DNA from: Acanthaster planci
Lineage: Eukaryota; Echinodermata; Asteroidea; Valvatida; Acanthasteridae
Direction of reading: 5' to 3'
Assembly (NCBI RefSeq): GCF_001949145.1
Contig: NW_019091468.1
Span: forward strand, 526,245 to 590,244
DNA: 64,000 nucleotides
The notes below the pieces were generated by a model that made no database searches, was not told where the DNA came from, and saw only the letters and a program-made list of their open reading frames with translations. Numbering within the stretch: the stretch's first letter is position 1; every line of letters begins with the position of its first letter. Shown here in pieces: positions 25,861-37,657 of this stretch. The position numbers and the translations under genes are program-made.

Positions 25861-26272
25861 GTCGTAGCGCTCGCCCGCTCTCAAAACCTTTTATAAGGCG
25901 CCTTCATTGGATAGCTTTTCTGTGATATCCGGCGTCAACGTCAAAGATTGTACAACGCTTGTCACGTGCACCAGTCATGGATGGCTGCCATCTTGCAGAC
26001 CAGAGCTTTTGTTCCACGGGTATGCACAAAGGAGGTTGCCCTGTGGAAACTTGACGAATAAGTCATTCAGACCCCCTGTTGTAGTTATTTCTAATTGCAC
26101 ATGAACGATATGATCTTGTATAATGTACTTGAGGAATTTCCAACAAAGTAGTCAGACGAGGAATTTCCACCAATCAAAGTAATCAGACTTGCAGATTCCT
26201 TCATTATAAGTCCAGCAGTTTTAATTGGTTACTGCCTGTTTTGGTAGATGAGCTGATTCCTTGTGTACAATA

Positions 26273-26425
26273 CGTGCCTTTCACAAGATTGCGCCTCCAA
26301 GAGTTTGCAACGCGTCGGCCAATCACAATGCGCGTTTAGAAAGGGTCTACAAATTTCGCGCGTTGTGGGTGGCCGGCGCGTGGCAACTTTGAAACTCTTG
26401 GAGGCGGACTTTTGTGAATCGCCCG
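26273..26425. repeat. TA-flanked fold-back MITE with CCAAT-containing arms, copy 1
   Basis: Bounded by TA on both sides (26271-26272 and 26426-26427). The left end CGTGCCTTTCACAAGATTGC is the inverse of GACTTTTGTGAATCGCCCG at the right. Each arm carries a GGCCAATCACA-like or GTGGGTGGCC-like block. Two more copies lie at 34043-34209 and 62160-62325. The TA duplication fits Tc1/mariner-type MITEs. Confidence 0.85.
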
Positions 26426-29400
26426 TAATATTCGGCTGGCCGATAAGTCAAGTTGGGATTTCTGAACTCACAGTAATGAGTGGACACAAGAGGGCGCAAA
26501 GCAAGTAACGACGCGCGGCCTGGCCTCTATAAGGGTGAACCCACGTATATAGGCCAGAAATATGTCCGCCGAGCTCATTAATAAAGTTATACACTCGATT
26601 TTTCTATATCAGAGAGTCCCGAGAGCCATGAAAATGAGGATATATGGCACTGAACCTTTCTGGCCCGGACTCAGGGCTTCCAATTCTGAGCTATTTAGAC
26701 GCAATCGGGCCCGAAAGTGGCACTGTTTGAGCCGTTTTACAGACGAGGGATGCATTTTCAAAGTGGCTTCTTTTCCGGACGGTGAAATTTCCTTCATTTT
26801 AAGGGGTGGTCTGTTTTGGGTGAGAATTTTTCAAAAATTCATTGGTCAACCCACTATAACTTGAAAGGAAAATTAAAGAGGACATCTTTTGCTGTGCAGC
26901 CTGAATACATGTGAGAGTTGTGAGCATTTTGCGCACTAAGTCCCGTTTTGTTCACTTTAATGGGTGTGCTGAGTTCCTAACAACTTCGACTACGTATATG
27001 AGCTGCGTGCGCGTCGGAATTAAGATCGGTCATAACCGGCAGCGTATGGCGCTGCAAGATCGTTCCAATGAGAATGAGGTTACGTATGGATACCGGATAT
27101 GTACTGACCATAGATACCTCTCCTACGTCCGCACTTATGGCTGACGACGCGGCGTACGTACGTCAGCAACTGGAAAAATAAGCACAGCGGATAATTATGA
27201 GCATGTCGTGGAAACGTCACAGTTCTCATTTATCCGGTGCGTTCTTCTGGAAATCCGAGCAAGCTGGATATTAAAATGAGACCGTTACACCGGGAAATGC
27301 GTTCTCTCTGGCCCTCGCACTATGCAATCACTGGTACAAGAAGCAAAAAGTGCTACCCACCGATCGAATACTGTAGCGTGCATGAAGCGCAGTCTTATGT
27401 CATAATAACTAAAACAACCTCTTTTATGATTGAGGATATTTTTTTGTCATTGGAACTTTTGAAATGGAAGTCCCCATTGTTTTGCTATATAGGCTGTGCC
27501 AATTTGCCGCGTGTTGCCACTCATGTACATGTATGTTGCAGAAAGTGGTCGACACTCGCGAAAAAAGTGGATGTGTACACAAGAACCCCCAACTTGTATT
27601 AAAACGTGTTGATGTCTTCCATTCTAGAACGGAACCAAGGCCACTACACTGCCCGCACGAACCTTTTCAGATCAACTGATTAACATTTCAAACTTGGAGC
27701 CTTCCAGATCAATACTTGTTGTACTTTAGAAAATAATAATAATCTAAACTTAAAACTCAACTCAGTTTATTTATAGAAACGTTTTTACTGCAACGACTTT
27801 TAAGACGTTGTAACCAAAGTTATGGACACATTTCCATCCAAATCTTATTCAATAAATGCAACCCACTGCGTAGCATGGGTTACATTTTGAATGTGGCTCC
27901 TTCGTGATAAACGGTAATCGACAAACAGTGGGCTTAAAGTTTTTTTTTATTTATTTGGAAAATGCTGGAGCTTGAATTATTAACCTTGGAGTGATCACGG
28001 ATTCGAGCAGGGTAAACATGTCACGCCACACACCTACAATATGCAATATCAACAGGCCATAAAAGACCACGAAACTTTGCACAATATTAACAATGCCGTC
28101 GACTCGTCAAACTTTTTATCGCTGAAGGACAACGTAACAGCAGAGGTCATTCTGAGACAGGAAACAAGATTTTGTTACTATGTGGCTATAAATGAAATAA
28201 GCAGAACATGAAATGAACGGGCGGAATGCTGATTAATATTGTGTTATTTTAATCATCAACATCATCTTTGATACTTAACAGTAGCTGTAGTTGACAATGA
28301 AAGTTAAATCTCTCGTGAATTTATCCGCGGGGTTGATTTCACAACAGGGAACCAACGAGTAACAAAATTTCTTTTTCACCCCAATTATGTATGCTGAAGT
28401 TGAGCACGCGCACGTGTAGGACTGATGCCTCGAATATCGTACGATTTCACGACATGCATGTCACGCGCCGGGCAGGTTATAATCAGCGCTGGGCTCCACT
28501 TAACTGGTGTAGTGTCTGGTCTTCACAGACTGGCATAAAGGTTTACTGACCAGCCTATTTAAAGTGTTACCTGGGTGAAGCGGACATGCCGGTGGGCTTG
28601 GTCAATTGATGGTGCACGGTTGAAGGTGAGTTTTATCAGTATATTTGGCAACAATTATTGCACTATGGTTGCACACAATCGTGAGGTGGGCGTGGGGTTC
28701 ACGACAGTAGGCCTACTATAGTTGGACAGTAACGTACTATGCATGAACAAAAACCTGAACATTGTGTGAGCATGGTGTGAGATTATAAAAAAAATCCAGT
28801 GTAAATCAGCGCCGAATGATGGCGCACGGATGTCATTTACAAACATTGCTCATCAGGATTATCATATTTGCGTTGATGAGTGTTGGGCAGAAGTGATTTA
28901 GTTGGCGCTGCGACGTGGGAAGATCAAGTTGCATGCAGTCTTGTAATTAGGCGCAGGGGGATCTGGCGAATCCTGACATGTAGGTCAGGGGTCGGGAGCC
29001 GTAACGCGCAACCATGCACTGCATTATAATGAGCCGTAGTCAAATGCCCACGCGCGCATGCAGTGAATTGGTGCTGGTAAAAGTGGTATATAAACCTAGA
29101 TGTCCCTTGGCTAACTACATGAGGAGATTGCATTTTGGTCTGCTTTCGGTAAATTTTATTACCCAAACGTGAGTTGGGATTAGTCGGCTTTTTCCAGGCG
29201 GGGATTAGTATTCGAACTGTTTTAATCGTATGCCGGAAAAGCATTAAAATCATTCAATCCCGGTTGTATGTTAGTCCTATTTTGATTTACTGGTTGGTTC
29301 CGTGACAGATGAAAACGCCCCATTTCATAGATTTTTTATATATTATTATTATATTATTTTTATACATAAAAAATATTTTATACAATATCTGCATAATTCC

Positions 29401-29637
29401 CTGTCATCTGACTGCTGGATCACGGATCACATAATATTGAATTCATGGTTCTATTCAACGGATAAAGTTTAATAGAGCCCCATTTCACTTACCTGGTGCC
29501 CACCCCATTTCATGTATTTCATTTACAGTAAGAAAGAGGGGGGAAATGTAGGGACCGAAACCAGTCTAACATTACGGGAAACTGCCAGTAGGTGGCGCGT
29601 CAGATACGGATCTGTTTCACAAAATAGCAAAAATACT

Positions 29638-30094
29638 CGAGAACCTTTAATTTCGTCACCGACACCACGAAGTAACACTCATTTGTGCGCGCAGTGATCT
29701 CATTTGTGCGCATTTTAAAGATCTGAGTGATTTTCGTTTTCACAAAGTAGCACCCAGTGCAGTGGGGCACTTCCAATGCACACTCCCGGCACTTTTCGTT
29801 CTAACGAACTAAACACCAGTCTTTGTTTTAGTATCTTAATTCGAATCTTATATTCGAATATGGATGGAGTAAATGATCGTCAAACCTTGCAAATAATTTT
29901 TCTCTACGCTGAATTACCCTAATAAGCTTATGTGCTAGTTCGTGAAAACGAAAATCAGTCCATTTCGCTTCACGGTGCTATGTGCTCGCGCACTACCGGG
30001 TGCTAGTTCGTGAAACCAAAAATGTTGATAGCGCTGTTTTCACAAACTGACACACACTTGCATTTGAGTGTTAGTTCGTGATGTCGGTTCTCCG
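29638..30094. repeat. Large imperfect fold-back (about 457 bp)
   Basis: GAGAACC followed by CACCGACACCACGAAGTAAC at the left is the inverse of TTAGTTCGTGATGTCGGTTC TCC at the right. The complementarity continues inward through TTTTCGTTTTCACAAAGTAG and GTGCTAGTTCGTGAAAACGA. No ORF. Probably a non-autonomous DNA element. Confidence 0.75.
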
Positions 30095-30844
30095 AAAATA
30101 AGAGGCTTTGAATGTTTCGCATTAATTGGGTAGTGATAAGAATAACTTCATTCGGTGTCAAATGAACTGTTCTATTCCAATCGGCTTCGCCTCGTGGACA
30201 AAACTATTTCATCAGTTGCCCCACGAACTTGTTCCTACCATTGCATTTATAAACATTCATTCGTACATCATCTGTCACCTCATGAAATAAATCTACCACT
30301 GCACTCATAAACTTTTATAATTTAAATTGAAAATAGTAGCGCACCCACGTGTCATAGATAACCCGCCAACCAAAATTAGAAGCTTTACTCTAGGGCCATC
30401 CAGTTCGCGCAATTCGCACGCAGACTATACGCGCGCGTCACATATTTCTCGGACCAACGGGTCAGGGTTGTGACCAAAAATCGTATAGCGGCGCACATTG
30501 ATCTCCATTATAGAATAAAAAATAGAGATCAATGGCGGCGCAGCACCAACCTCGTCCCTGATCTTGCCACGCCATGTTGGTTCCCACCATGCCTTGCGCG
30601 ATCTAGTGAAGGAACGCGCACGCAGCCCATAGAGTCGAGGTTGGCGCTACACAATCTTTGGCTTCACAATCTTTGATTGTGACTTAGTGCGTGCACGCGC
30701 CATCAACTTGAGCGTGTGCACGCATTTTACTAAGTTTTGCGTGAGTTTGATGCACTCTGATCTCTATAATGATTTTGTTGTAATAGATAATAATTATTTT
30801 ATTGTCAGTGGTGTGATGGCCCCGCTAGAATGACGTTTCCTCAG

Positions 30845-30970
30845 ATTCGCACAAAATTAAGTATGTAAAAGGCATTACAGCGAGAACCAGCTCGTGAACT
30901 AACGCGCGTATACTCCATTCGTTTACACTACACTTTCTGGTTCACTGTGACGTCACACTTTGGTACTCTA
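30845..30970 (-). repeat. Dispersed repeat family J, copy 1
   Basis: The reverse complement of this stretch matches 61225-61358 for about 125 bp, sharing GAGTACC, GTGACGTCA, AACCAGAAAGTG and AAACGAATGGAGTA blocks. At the second copy the two ends are inverted repeats (GAGTACCGAAG and CTTCGGTACTC). It lies 300 bp upstream of the first ELOVL start codon, so it could sit in that gene's promoter. Confidence 0.75.
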
Positions 30971-31273
30971 TACACGCGCACAAACAAAAAGTGCGTGCGA
31001 CTCGTAGAGCTATACATGTACATGTTTGAAACATTAATATCATAGACCTAGTTTTCCATACAGTGCGACTTAAAACACAGGTAAGATCAGATCAGCGGGC
31101 CTCATGCGTGCGACAAGTGTTTTGCATGCATGCTCCAGGCCGCACATTATCACCTACTAGCAAACATTTGCTCCAGTTCACAGAGAAATAAACGATTCCG
31201 TCGCTTTGTTATGTACAGGAAAGGCCTCGCATCTGACAACTAGAAAAACTACAGTAACTAAAGATCAGCCACA

Positions 31274-32215
31274 ATGAGCGTAGGACAGTTGGAGTACAAC
31301 GGCATCGGGCCTGCCGACAGGTTTGCGTTCGAAGAAAACTTCGACGTCAATTACTGGTTGACCTGGATAAAAGAGCACCGTCCCTTGAGCGTCGCCGTCG
31401 CAGCTTTGTACGTTCTCCTCGTCTTCTCTGGTCGGCGATGGATGGAGAACCGTCCCGCGTACCGTTTGAAGGGCCCCTTGATCCTCTGGAACGTCCTTCT
31501 TGGTGGATTCAGCTTGATGGGAACGTGGCGCAGCCTTCCTGTTCTCTCCAAGGCTCTGATCTACAACGGATGGCACTCCACTGTCTGCGACAACGTCTAC
31601 TACAGCAAGGATTTCCTCGGCATCTGGGGTATGCTCTTCACCCTTTCCAAGATTCCTGAACTGGGCGACACCCTCTTCATTGTCCTCCGCAAGCAGAAGC
31701 TGATGTTTCTGCACTGGTACCACCACGCGAGCGTTCCGCTGTTTGTCTTTGCCGTCTACGGCGACCGTGCCTCACCGGGAGTCTGGTTCACCGCGATGAA
31801 CTACTTCGTGCATGGCCTCATGTACCCCTATTACGGCTTCCGGGCGGTCGGCTACCGCTTGCCCAAATTCGTTGCCATGACAATCACATCCCTTCAGATT
31901 GTCCAGATGGTGATAGGCAACATCTTAGTGATCCATGCAGCGGTCATGCGGTACAACGGCGTGTCTTGTCAAATCAATCAGTGGGTCCTTGTGGTCTCTA
32001 TCATTTTCTATTTCAGCTACATGATCTTATTCGCTCAGTTCTTCTACACGGCCTACATTGGCGGCAAGCACGCAGGGTCGAGACCGGTCAAAGCAGACAG
32101 CCAAATGAACGGATCCAGAAACGGCTTCAAAGCTCACCCAACTTACACCGATGTTGACCAAGGCCTTCGAAAAAGGGAATTCGATCGAAACAAAAACCCG
32201 AAGGCAGACATTTGA
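31274..32215 (+). CDS. ELOVL6: ELOVL6-type elongase of long-chain fatty acids (paralogue 1)
   Basis: Condensing enzyme of fatty-acid elongation in the endoplasmic reticulum, adding two carbons from malonyl-CoA; ELOVL6 relatives extend C12-C16 acyl chains. The single open frame encodes 313 aa. It has the family motifs KIPELGDTLF, the catalytic histidine box HWYHH (about residues 149-153), HGLMYPYY, TSLQIVQ, and several hydrophobic segments. VLRKQKL-x-FLHWYHH is diagnostic for the ELOVL3/6 branch. The ATG (AGCCACAATGAGC) gives an N-terminus (YNGIGPADRFAFEENF) of family length. There are no introns in the coding region, unlike vertebrate ELOVL6. The polar C-terminal tail (about 45 aa) is longer than in vertebrates and I see no KKXX signal. 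The plus-strand neighbour at 36117 is its tandem paralogue. Confidence 0.95.
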   Translation: MSVGQLEYNGIGPADRFAFEENFDVNYWLTWIKEHRPLSVAVAALYVLLVFSGRRWMENRPAYRLKGPLILWNVLLGGFSLMGTWRSLPVLSKALIYNGWHSTVCDNVYYSKDFLGIWGMLFTLSKIPELGDTLFIVLRKQKLMFLHWYHHASVPLFVFAVYGDRASPGVWFTAMNYFVHGLMYPYYGFRAVGYRLPKFVAMTITSLQIVQMVIGNILVIHAAVMRYNGVSCQINQWVLVVSIIFYFSYMILFAQFFYTAYIGGKHAGSRPVKADSQMNGSRNGFKAHPTYTDVDQGLRKREFDRNKNPKADI

Positions 32216-32673
32216 TCAGTAGTAAAGTAGCAAAATGTTCGCGCATGTTTGATCAAAAAAGTATTCGAACTGCACGGCACTATCAATCACCTCCATTTCG
32301 TGCCCTTAATGTCACCAACTGAGAAATTTTATTCTCCACAAATCAGCAGAATTTGGAATTGCTTGGCTGGAAAGAAAAGTTTCAAAGTATATTAGAAGCG
32401 TTTTTAATGACATTTTTGTTTCGGTGATTTTCAGTACACATGTATTTCCTTCGCCGACATGTCGACGCCTTGTATGCTCAGTTTTTTTTGTCCGTGCGTG
32501 GTAGTTGCGCTAAGAGGACCATTCATTAAATTCATTCGTCTGTAATGCAAGTTGTGATTATATTTATCGTCAGAAATCAATGAAAAACTAAATATTGGTG
32601 AGCAGTGTCAAATGGAAATAATTTATTAAGTGATAAAGTTTTGAGTGACTTTTGCATCTAGTTTTCTTGTGCT

Positions 32674-32679
32674 AATAAA
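32674..32679 (+). terminator. Candidate poly(A) signal of ELOVL paralogue 1
   Basis: AATAAA 459 bp after the TGA stop; another lies near 32811-32818. Position and sequence are the only evidence. Confidence 0.4.
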
Positions 32680-35600
32680 TGGACGATGTTGACGTCCACC
32701 TTCTTCGACTGGTGGGTATCAATACTTTTTTATCTCGTGAGTCAAAATTAATGTCAATGGTTGGTTTTTGTCGAGCAAACCCAAACAAGAATAGGCTTAT
32801 GTACAAGAAAGAAATAAAATTGGACTGTTGAGTATGGGAATTCCAAGGGGAAACTCTTGCCAGAACTCACACTTAGACCAAACGCTGTGAAGTGAAATTT
32901 ATGCAATCAGCAGGAAAAAAAAACGCTGGGTAATTTGAAACACGATGAACACATTCAACTCAGGCTCAGTGTTAACTCTTGGATAAGTTGTCATCGGGAC
33001 ATCCCCTTTTATTGGTTTGGAAATCACGACGTTACAGCACGAGAGGTTAGTTGCAAGTCTAATGTTTGCACAGTACGTGTACATTGATACGCTGGAGATC
33101 TCATTGTCTCGTTTTATTTACTCGCAATCGATTGACCATTGTGTGGCGAGTCCAAGGGGGAGTGGAAAGATGAATATGGTCCCTGAGATCGTACTTTCAA
33201 AAAGCCCCTTATTAAAATGCCAATTAAAATACCCCATTAGTCTTTCTCATTTGGCCAAGAGTGTGCAGGTGGATTTAGGTAAGCTTGTTCTCTAGGCCTC
33301 TTAAATTTACAAATTAATGCCTGTTGAATATAATAATTAATTAATTATTATAATAATTACCAAATTCAATTCAGTCAATACAAAGGTAACATCCCCCTGC
33401 CCCCTGGATGCACTTTGATGGCGTGACTTGAATGTGACCTACATTTATGCCGTGCGTGATTTTGTTAATAATTAATCTGCAGTAGATTTCTTGGTTAACT
33501 TATAGGGTCACCTTGGAGCCCGCAAGGACGTTTAGATCACACGGATTGAACACGGTGTATAATATGCGTGGAAGTTTAACCGAAGAGATTGGCCACAGTT
33601 TTTCATTCACCGATAAAAAAGGCCTTTTATGCCATTTCTTCTTCATCAAAGAAATTACGACTTGTAATTCCTCAGCAAAAAGTTTGGTGCAAGATATGTG
33701 GATATAAAATACACCATCAATGAGGCGCTCATGACGTAATCTCGACTTCGGCATACCATGGGCATGAGGTTGCCATAGTACTTTTGGCCAATCTACGTTG
33801 TTCATTTTCATCCCTAGCCTCGCACTTTTACTCATATAGACTCGGCCCTGTTCGCTGTTTGCACTGGCAGTGTAAAACATTTCGATGCAGATGTTTCCAG
33901 TGCCGACAGTTAATGATGTCGCTATCTGGCGGACTGTCACAAGCTTCTGTTTGTTTCATTGACACTCAGTACAAGCATACAAAATGCCACATTCTGTCTG
34001 GTTACCCTGCATGAAATAAATTTCCTTGTGACCTCTTGAATAGGGGCGTTTCACAATAGCGCGCCCCCAAGAGTTTTAACGTGTTGGCCAATCACAGTGC
34101 GCGAAATCTGTCGACCCAATGTGCTTTTGGAAATGATCGACAGATTTCGCGCATTGTGATTGGCCAACGGGTTGCAAACTCCTGAAGGCGCACTATTGTG
34201 AATCGCCCGTATTCATGACGAATGATACACATTTATGTTCCCCTAACTTTCCTGATCACATTGTGCATGAACTATAACCAGATATACTTCGTGTCAGGCC
34301 TTACTCTTCTACATTCGTACATGGCCGCGGCATACACGTACATTACACTTGTTTCGAAATTGCTAACACCGTGTCGGTTTACATGGGGTCGAAGCATGGT
34401 CGAAGCGTGTGCGAAAGAGGGTAGAGGGCCCCGAATTGTACCGTTATTAAGGCACTGATATCAAGGGCTGCTAAAAAGCGATTGCTCCCTTATGCTCCCT
34501 CTTCATTTAGAGAAGACCCGGTACCCCTCTTCCCCAAGAAGTCTGTATTTTCTTTTTTAATTTCGATAACACCCTTGTTTGCCCTTCCCCCAAACAGGGC
34601 CCCAATTCCTCCCCTGAATTGTTAACCGTAATAACCTGGTCTAACAACAAAAACACATCGAAACAACAGAACGTAGAATTAACCTTTTCGTAGAATTAAC
34701 ATTTTGCAACAGAATTAACATTTTCCACGATGAGCAATGCGCATGCCCTTAATGACGCGCATCCAAGGTCATTCGGGCGCGCGTGCAAGGTCTGTCCTAA
34801 CAGTGAGGCTCTACGCGGACGCACACGTGCTTTGATCCCGATTGATCTTGTTTTTTTTAAATATTTTATTCATTTTTAAAAATTTGTTCACTTTTCATTC
34901 AACTTCAGAACCGTTTACCTTTTTTTTTAGTCGGGTGGTTCCCTCTGACGGAGTCCTAAATGACACGTGGTTGACAGGCCGAAAATCAACGCTAGGTTAG
35001 CATGATTAGGGCATCCCTTTTATAATTTGATGGTTCTCATTTTTTTACCTTGAGGGAGGGTAGATCAGTTGGAGGGGGAACGGGGTAAAGTATACACTTG
35101 ATTTTTTCCCCAGAAATTCTCCTAAGTTTTTCTTATTGAAGTAAATTGCAGACATGGGGTTAGTGGCATAAAAAAAAATTGGTGTCTTTTTCGTACGATC
35201 GTCAAAATAACAAGGGTCGGTCGAAAATGAGAACTATACGGACGCCCGTGTCACGGTTGAAGTGTGGCTTAGGACTTGAAATACAATTTTAGAAACAGGT
35301 TTTCTTTTCCGCTTGGCCAAGATCAGTGTCGTGTGCACGCTTCTTTATGGTGAGACCGTCGCTGGTTTTAACAACCTGGTTGGATGGCTGAGGATCATAC
35401 GATTTTGCTTTCCGCAAATAAATTGTAGCTGAGTTCCTTGTCCACATATCGTACTATTAGTAGGCCAACTGTTTTCACACTCACGTGGACGTGTACGCAT
35501 GCCACATTATATCCTTGCCTGTTTTGTGATGACAATGAACTAAAAATACCCAGTATATGCGCAATGCTCTCAGATGTCAGTGTGCAGTGTTCATTGTATT

Positions 35601-36116
35601 CGCACGCTGAGCACTGTATCGCCTGTGTCACTGTAGGCCTACATGGATATGTAAGTCAGCTTATTCCGCAAGAAAGAAGATTTTGCAATCGTGGACTCAA
35701 CTAGCTGCCTGCGTCGATGGTGAGTCTAATTCCTCAACGTGTTGTAAGACTGAGGTTGATCTGTACTCAGTATCACTGTTACGCGCACTGTGACAGAGCT
35801 TTGGTTTAAAAGAAGCGCTTGTTTGATGCATTTAAACAAGAAAAGGATGATTATTTGCATTACGGAAAAGTTCAGTGAGATTTATTTCCTTTATTATTTT
35901 TACACGTTATTTTACAATCCTGTTACAACAGTGAACGCAGTAGTGGAATTTGAAACTCGAACGATATCTGACATAATAGCGAACCATTTTTGCAACTGTT
36001 GTAGATTTGGTGTGCTAATTCTGGTTTTTCTTTGCCTTCTATTTGGCACTTGTGTATAAACGGGCCAGCTGGCTTTGCATTGAAACTCGAAGTCGAAGTC
36101 AGATCTGCGAACCACC
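32680..36116. other. Spacer between the two ELOVL genes
   Basis: No gene recognised. It contains the TA-flanked MITE copy at 34043-34209 and a weak family A fragment near 34725-34850. The rest is AT-rich and looks unique. The short open frames here show no family signatures. Confidence 0.5.
34043..34209. repeat. TA-flanked fold-back MITE with CCAAT-containing arms, copy 2
   Basis: TA at 34041-34042 and 34210-34211. The left arm GGGGCGTTTCACAATAGCGC is mirrored by GCACTATTGTGAATCGCCCG. Both arms contain TTGGCCAATCACA-type sequence, followed by inverted GCGCGAAATCTGTCGA blocks. This is the cleanest of the three copies (167 bp). Confidence 0.92.
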
Positions 36117-36998
36117 ATGATGAACACACTGCACATGCCATACAAAGGTCTCGGGCCGTCCGAGAGGTTCAGCTTCGAGGAAGACTTCGATGCTGTCTCC
36201 TGCACCAACGTCTTGAAGGAGTACCGCATCTACACCATCCCCATCTCTGTACTCTATGTCTTACTCGTCTTTGCCGGGCGTGCATGGATGGAGAACCGTC
36301 CCGCGTACCGTCTCAAGGGCCCCCTGTTCCTCTGGAACGTCCTCCTCGGTGGATTCAGTTTTTTTGGAGCGTGGAGACTCGTCCCCGTCTTCTCCAAGGC
36401 TCTATCCCAGAACGGATGGCACTCCACCGTCTGCGACAAGGCCTATTACAGCAAAGAATTCCTTGGCATCTGGGGCTTGTTCTTCACCCTTTCCAAGATT
36501 CCTGAGCTGGTAGATACCCTCTTCATCGTCCTCCGCAAACAGAAGTTGATCTTTCTGCACTGGTACCACCACGCGACCGTGCCCCTGTTCGTTTTCGCCG
36601 TGTACAGCGAGCTAGGCTCCCCCGGTGTCTGGTTCACCGTGATGAACTACTTCGTGCACGGACTCATGTACCCCTACTACGCGCTCCGCTCAGCTGGCTT
36701 TCGCCTGCCCAAATTCGTTGCCATGGGAATTACCTCTCTCCAAATTATCCAGATGATAATGGGTAATATTCTGGTCATATATGCCGCCGTTATGAAGTTG
36801 AAAGGAGTGACCTGTGACATTGGTCAGGGGCAGTTGGTATTAGCCGTCGTGCTGTATTTCAGTTACTTTGTGCTTTTTGCGAATTTTTTCCGCTCAACGT
36901 ACTTTGGTGCTAAACCAGTTAAGCCCTCTACTAAACGGTTTGACACAGATAACCTAGTTAACGGGCACAGTAACGGCATCAAAAGTAAAGCTTCATAG
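36117..36998 (+). CDS. ELOVL6: ELOVL6-type elongase of long-chain fatty acids (paralogue 2)
   Basis: 293-aa elongase in one exon, same family and strand as 31274-32215. Motifs: KIPELVDTLF (V where most ELOVL6-like proteins and paralogue 1 have G), HWYHH (about residues 146-150), HGLMYPYY and TSLQIIQ. Much of the coding sequence is near-identical to paralogue 1 (for example ATGGAGAACCGTCCCGCGTA), so a tandem duplication is clear. The start may be the first or second of two adjacent ATGs. The annotated TAG stop at 36996-36998 is followed by two more in-frame copies of the last 46 codons, described separately. The tail after the last membrane segment (KPVKPSTKRFD...) differs from that of paralogue 1. 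Confidence 0.94.
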   Translation: MMNTLHMPYKGLGPSERFSFEEDFDAVSCTNVLKEYRIYTIPISVLYVLLVFAGRAWMENRPAYRLKGPLFLWNVLLGGFSFFGAWRLVPVFSKALSQNGWHSTVCDKAYYSKEFLGIWGLFFTLSKIPELVDTLFIVLRKQKLIFLHWYHHATVPLFVFAVYSELGSPGVWFTVMNYFVHGLMYPYYALRSAGFRLPKFVAMGITSLQIIQMIMGNILVIYAAVMKLKGVTCDIGQGQLVLAVVLYFSYFVLFANFFRSTYFGAKPVKPSTKRFDTDNLVNGHSNGIKSKAS

Positions 36999-37320
36999 AG
37001 GCACAAGACGCCGATACACAAATTTGTCCGCTCATCATACTTTGGTACTAAACCAGTTCAGCCCTCTACTAAACGCTTTGACTCAGGTAACCCAGTTAAC
37101 GGGCACAGTAAAGGCATTAAAAGTAAAGCTTCACAGAGGCACAAGACGCCATTACACAAATTTGTCCGCTCATCATACTTTCAAATTGGTACTAAACCAG
37201 TTCAGCCCTCTACTAAACGGTTTGACTCAAATAACCTAGTTAACGGGCACAGTAAAGGCATCAACAGTAAAGGCATCAAAAGTAAAGTTTCACAGAGACA
37301 CAAGACGCTATTACACAAAT
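36891..37320 (+). repeat. Tandem repeat of the ELOVL C-terminal coding segment (138-bp unit, three copies)
   Basis: Copies start at CGC TCA at 36891, 37029 and 37167, exactly 138 bp (46 codons) apart. Copy 1 is the C-terminus of paralogue 2. Copies 2 and 3 read in the same frame (SSYFGTKPVQPSTKRFD-type). The TCA TAG AGG of copy 1 is TCA CAG AGG or TCA CAG AGA in the others. Copy 3 has insertions of 6 and 15 nt, both multiples of three. The frame stays open until TGA at 37362-37364, giving 121 codons beyond the TAG. Confidence 0.93.
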
Positions 37321-37657
37321 TCCTAAGGCAGAAATGGGGGATACACGCATGCAGCGTACTCTGATCATGAAGGAATCCGTCCAATCACATCCTATAGAAT
37401 CAGTGAGCCTCGCAACCTTTGGAGAAAAACTCAAAAAGCAGCATATTATGGAAATCTTGTCTATTATTCTCCTTAAACATCAAAACTGATCAAATCAGTC
37501 GTAGTTTTAATATTTGGTTTGGAGAGGTATGAGCCCGTTACGGTATTCGAAAAAAAATTACACTGAATTTAGAGGATTTACAACCGTTAGGCCTGAAAGG
37601 CGCCAACATTAATAGGAGTGTGCAGTAGTTACGTCGACAACCAGAATGAGACTCCAT

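Larger units (their letters stand above)
25861..31273. other. Intergenic region upstream of the first ELOVL gene
   Basis: No gene recognised on either strand. Contains the TA-flanked MITE at 26273-26425, an AT-rich patch at about 29330-29420, a large fold-back at 29638-30094, a short inverted repeat around TTGATCTC/GAGATCAA at about 30498-30533, and a family J repeat at about 30845-30970. A possible 5'-UTR splice acceptor (TTATGTACAG|G) at 31218 precedes the ELOVL start. Confidence 0.5.

Noticed and set aside
26562-26864. Possible coding exon (100-codon plus frame)
   Set aside because: No recognisable motif, no convincing splice partners, and an opposite-strand frame of similar quality.
31265-31726. 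Minus-strand 153-codon frame
   Set aside because: Shadow of the ELOVL coding region, with no family resemblance.
36032-36505. Plus-strand 157-codon frame overlapping the second ELOVL gene
   Set aside because: Out of frame with the conserved elongase sequence; a shadow.
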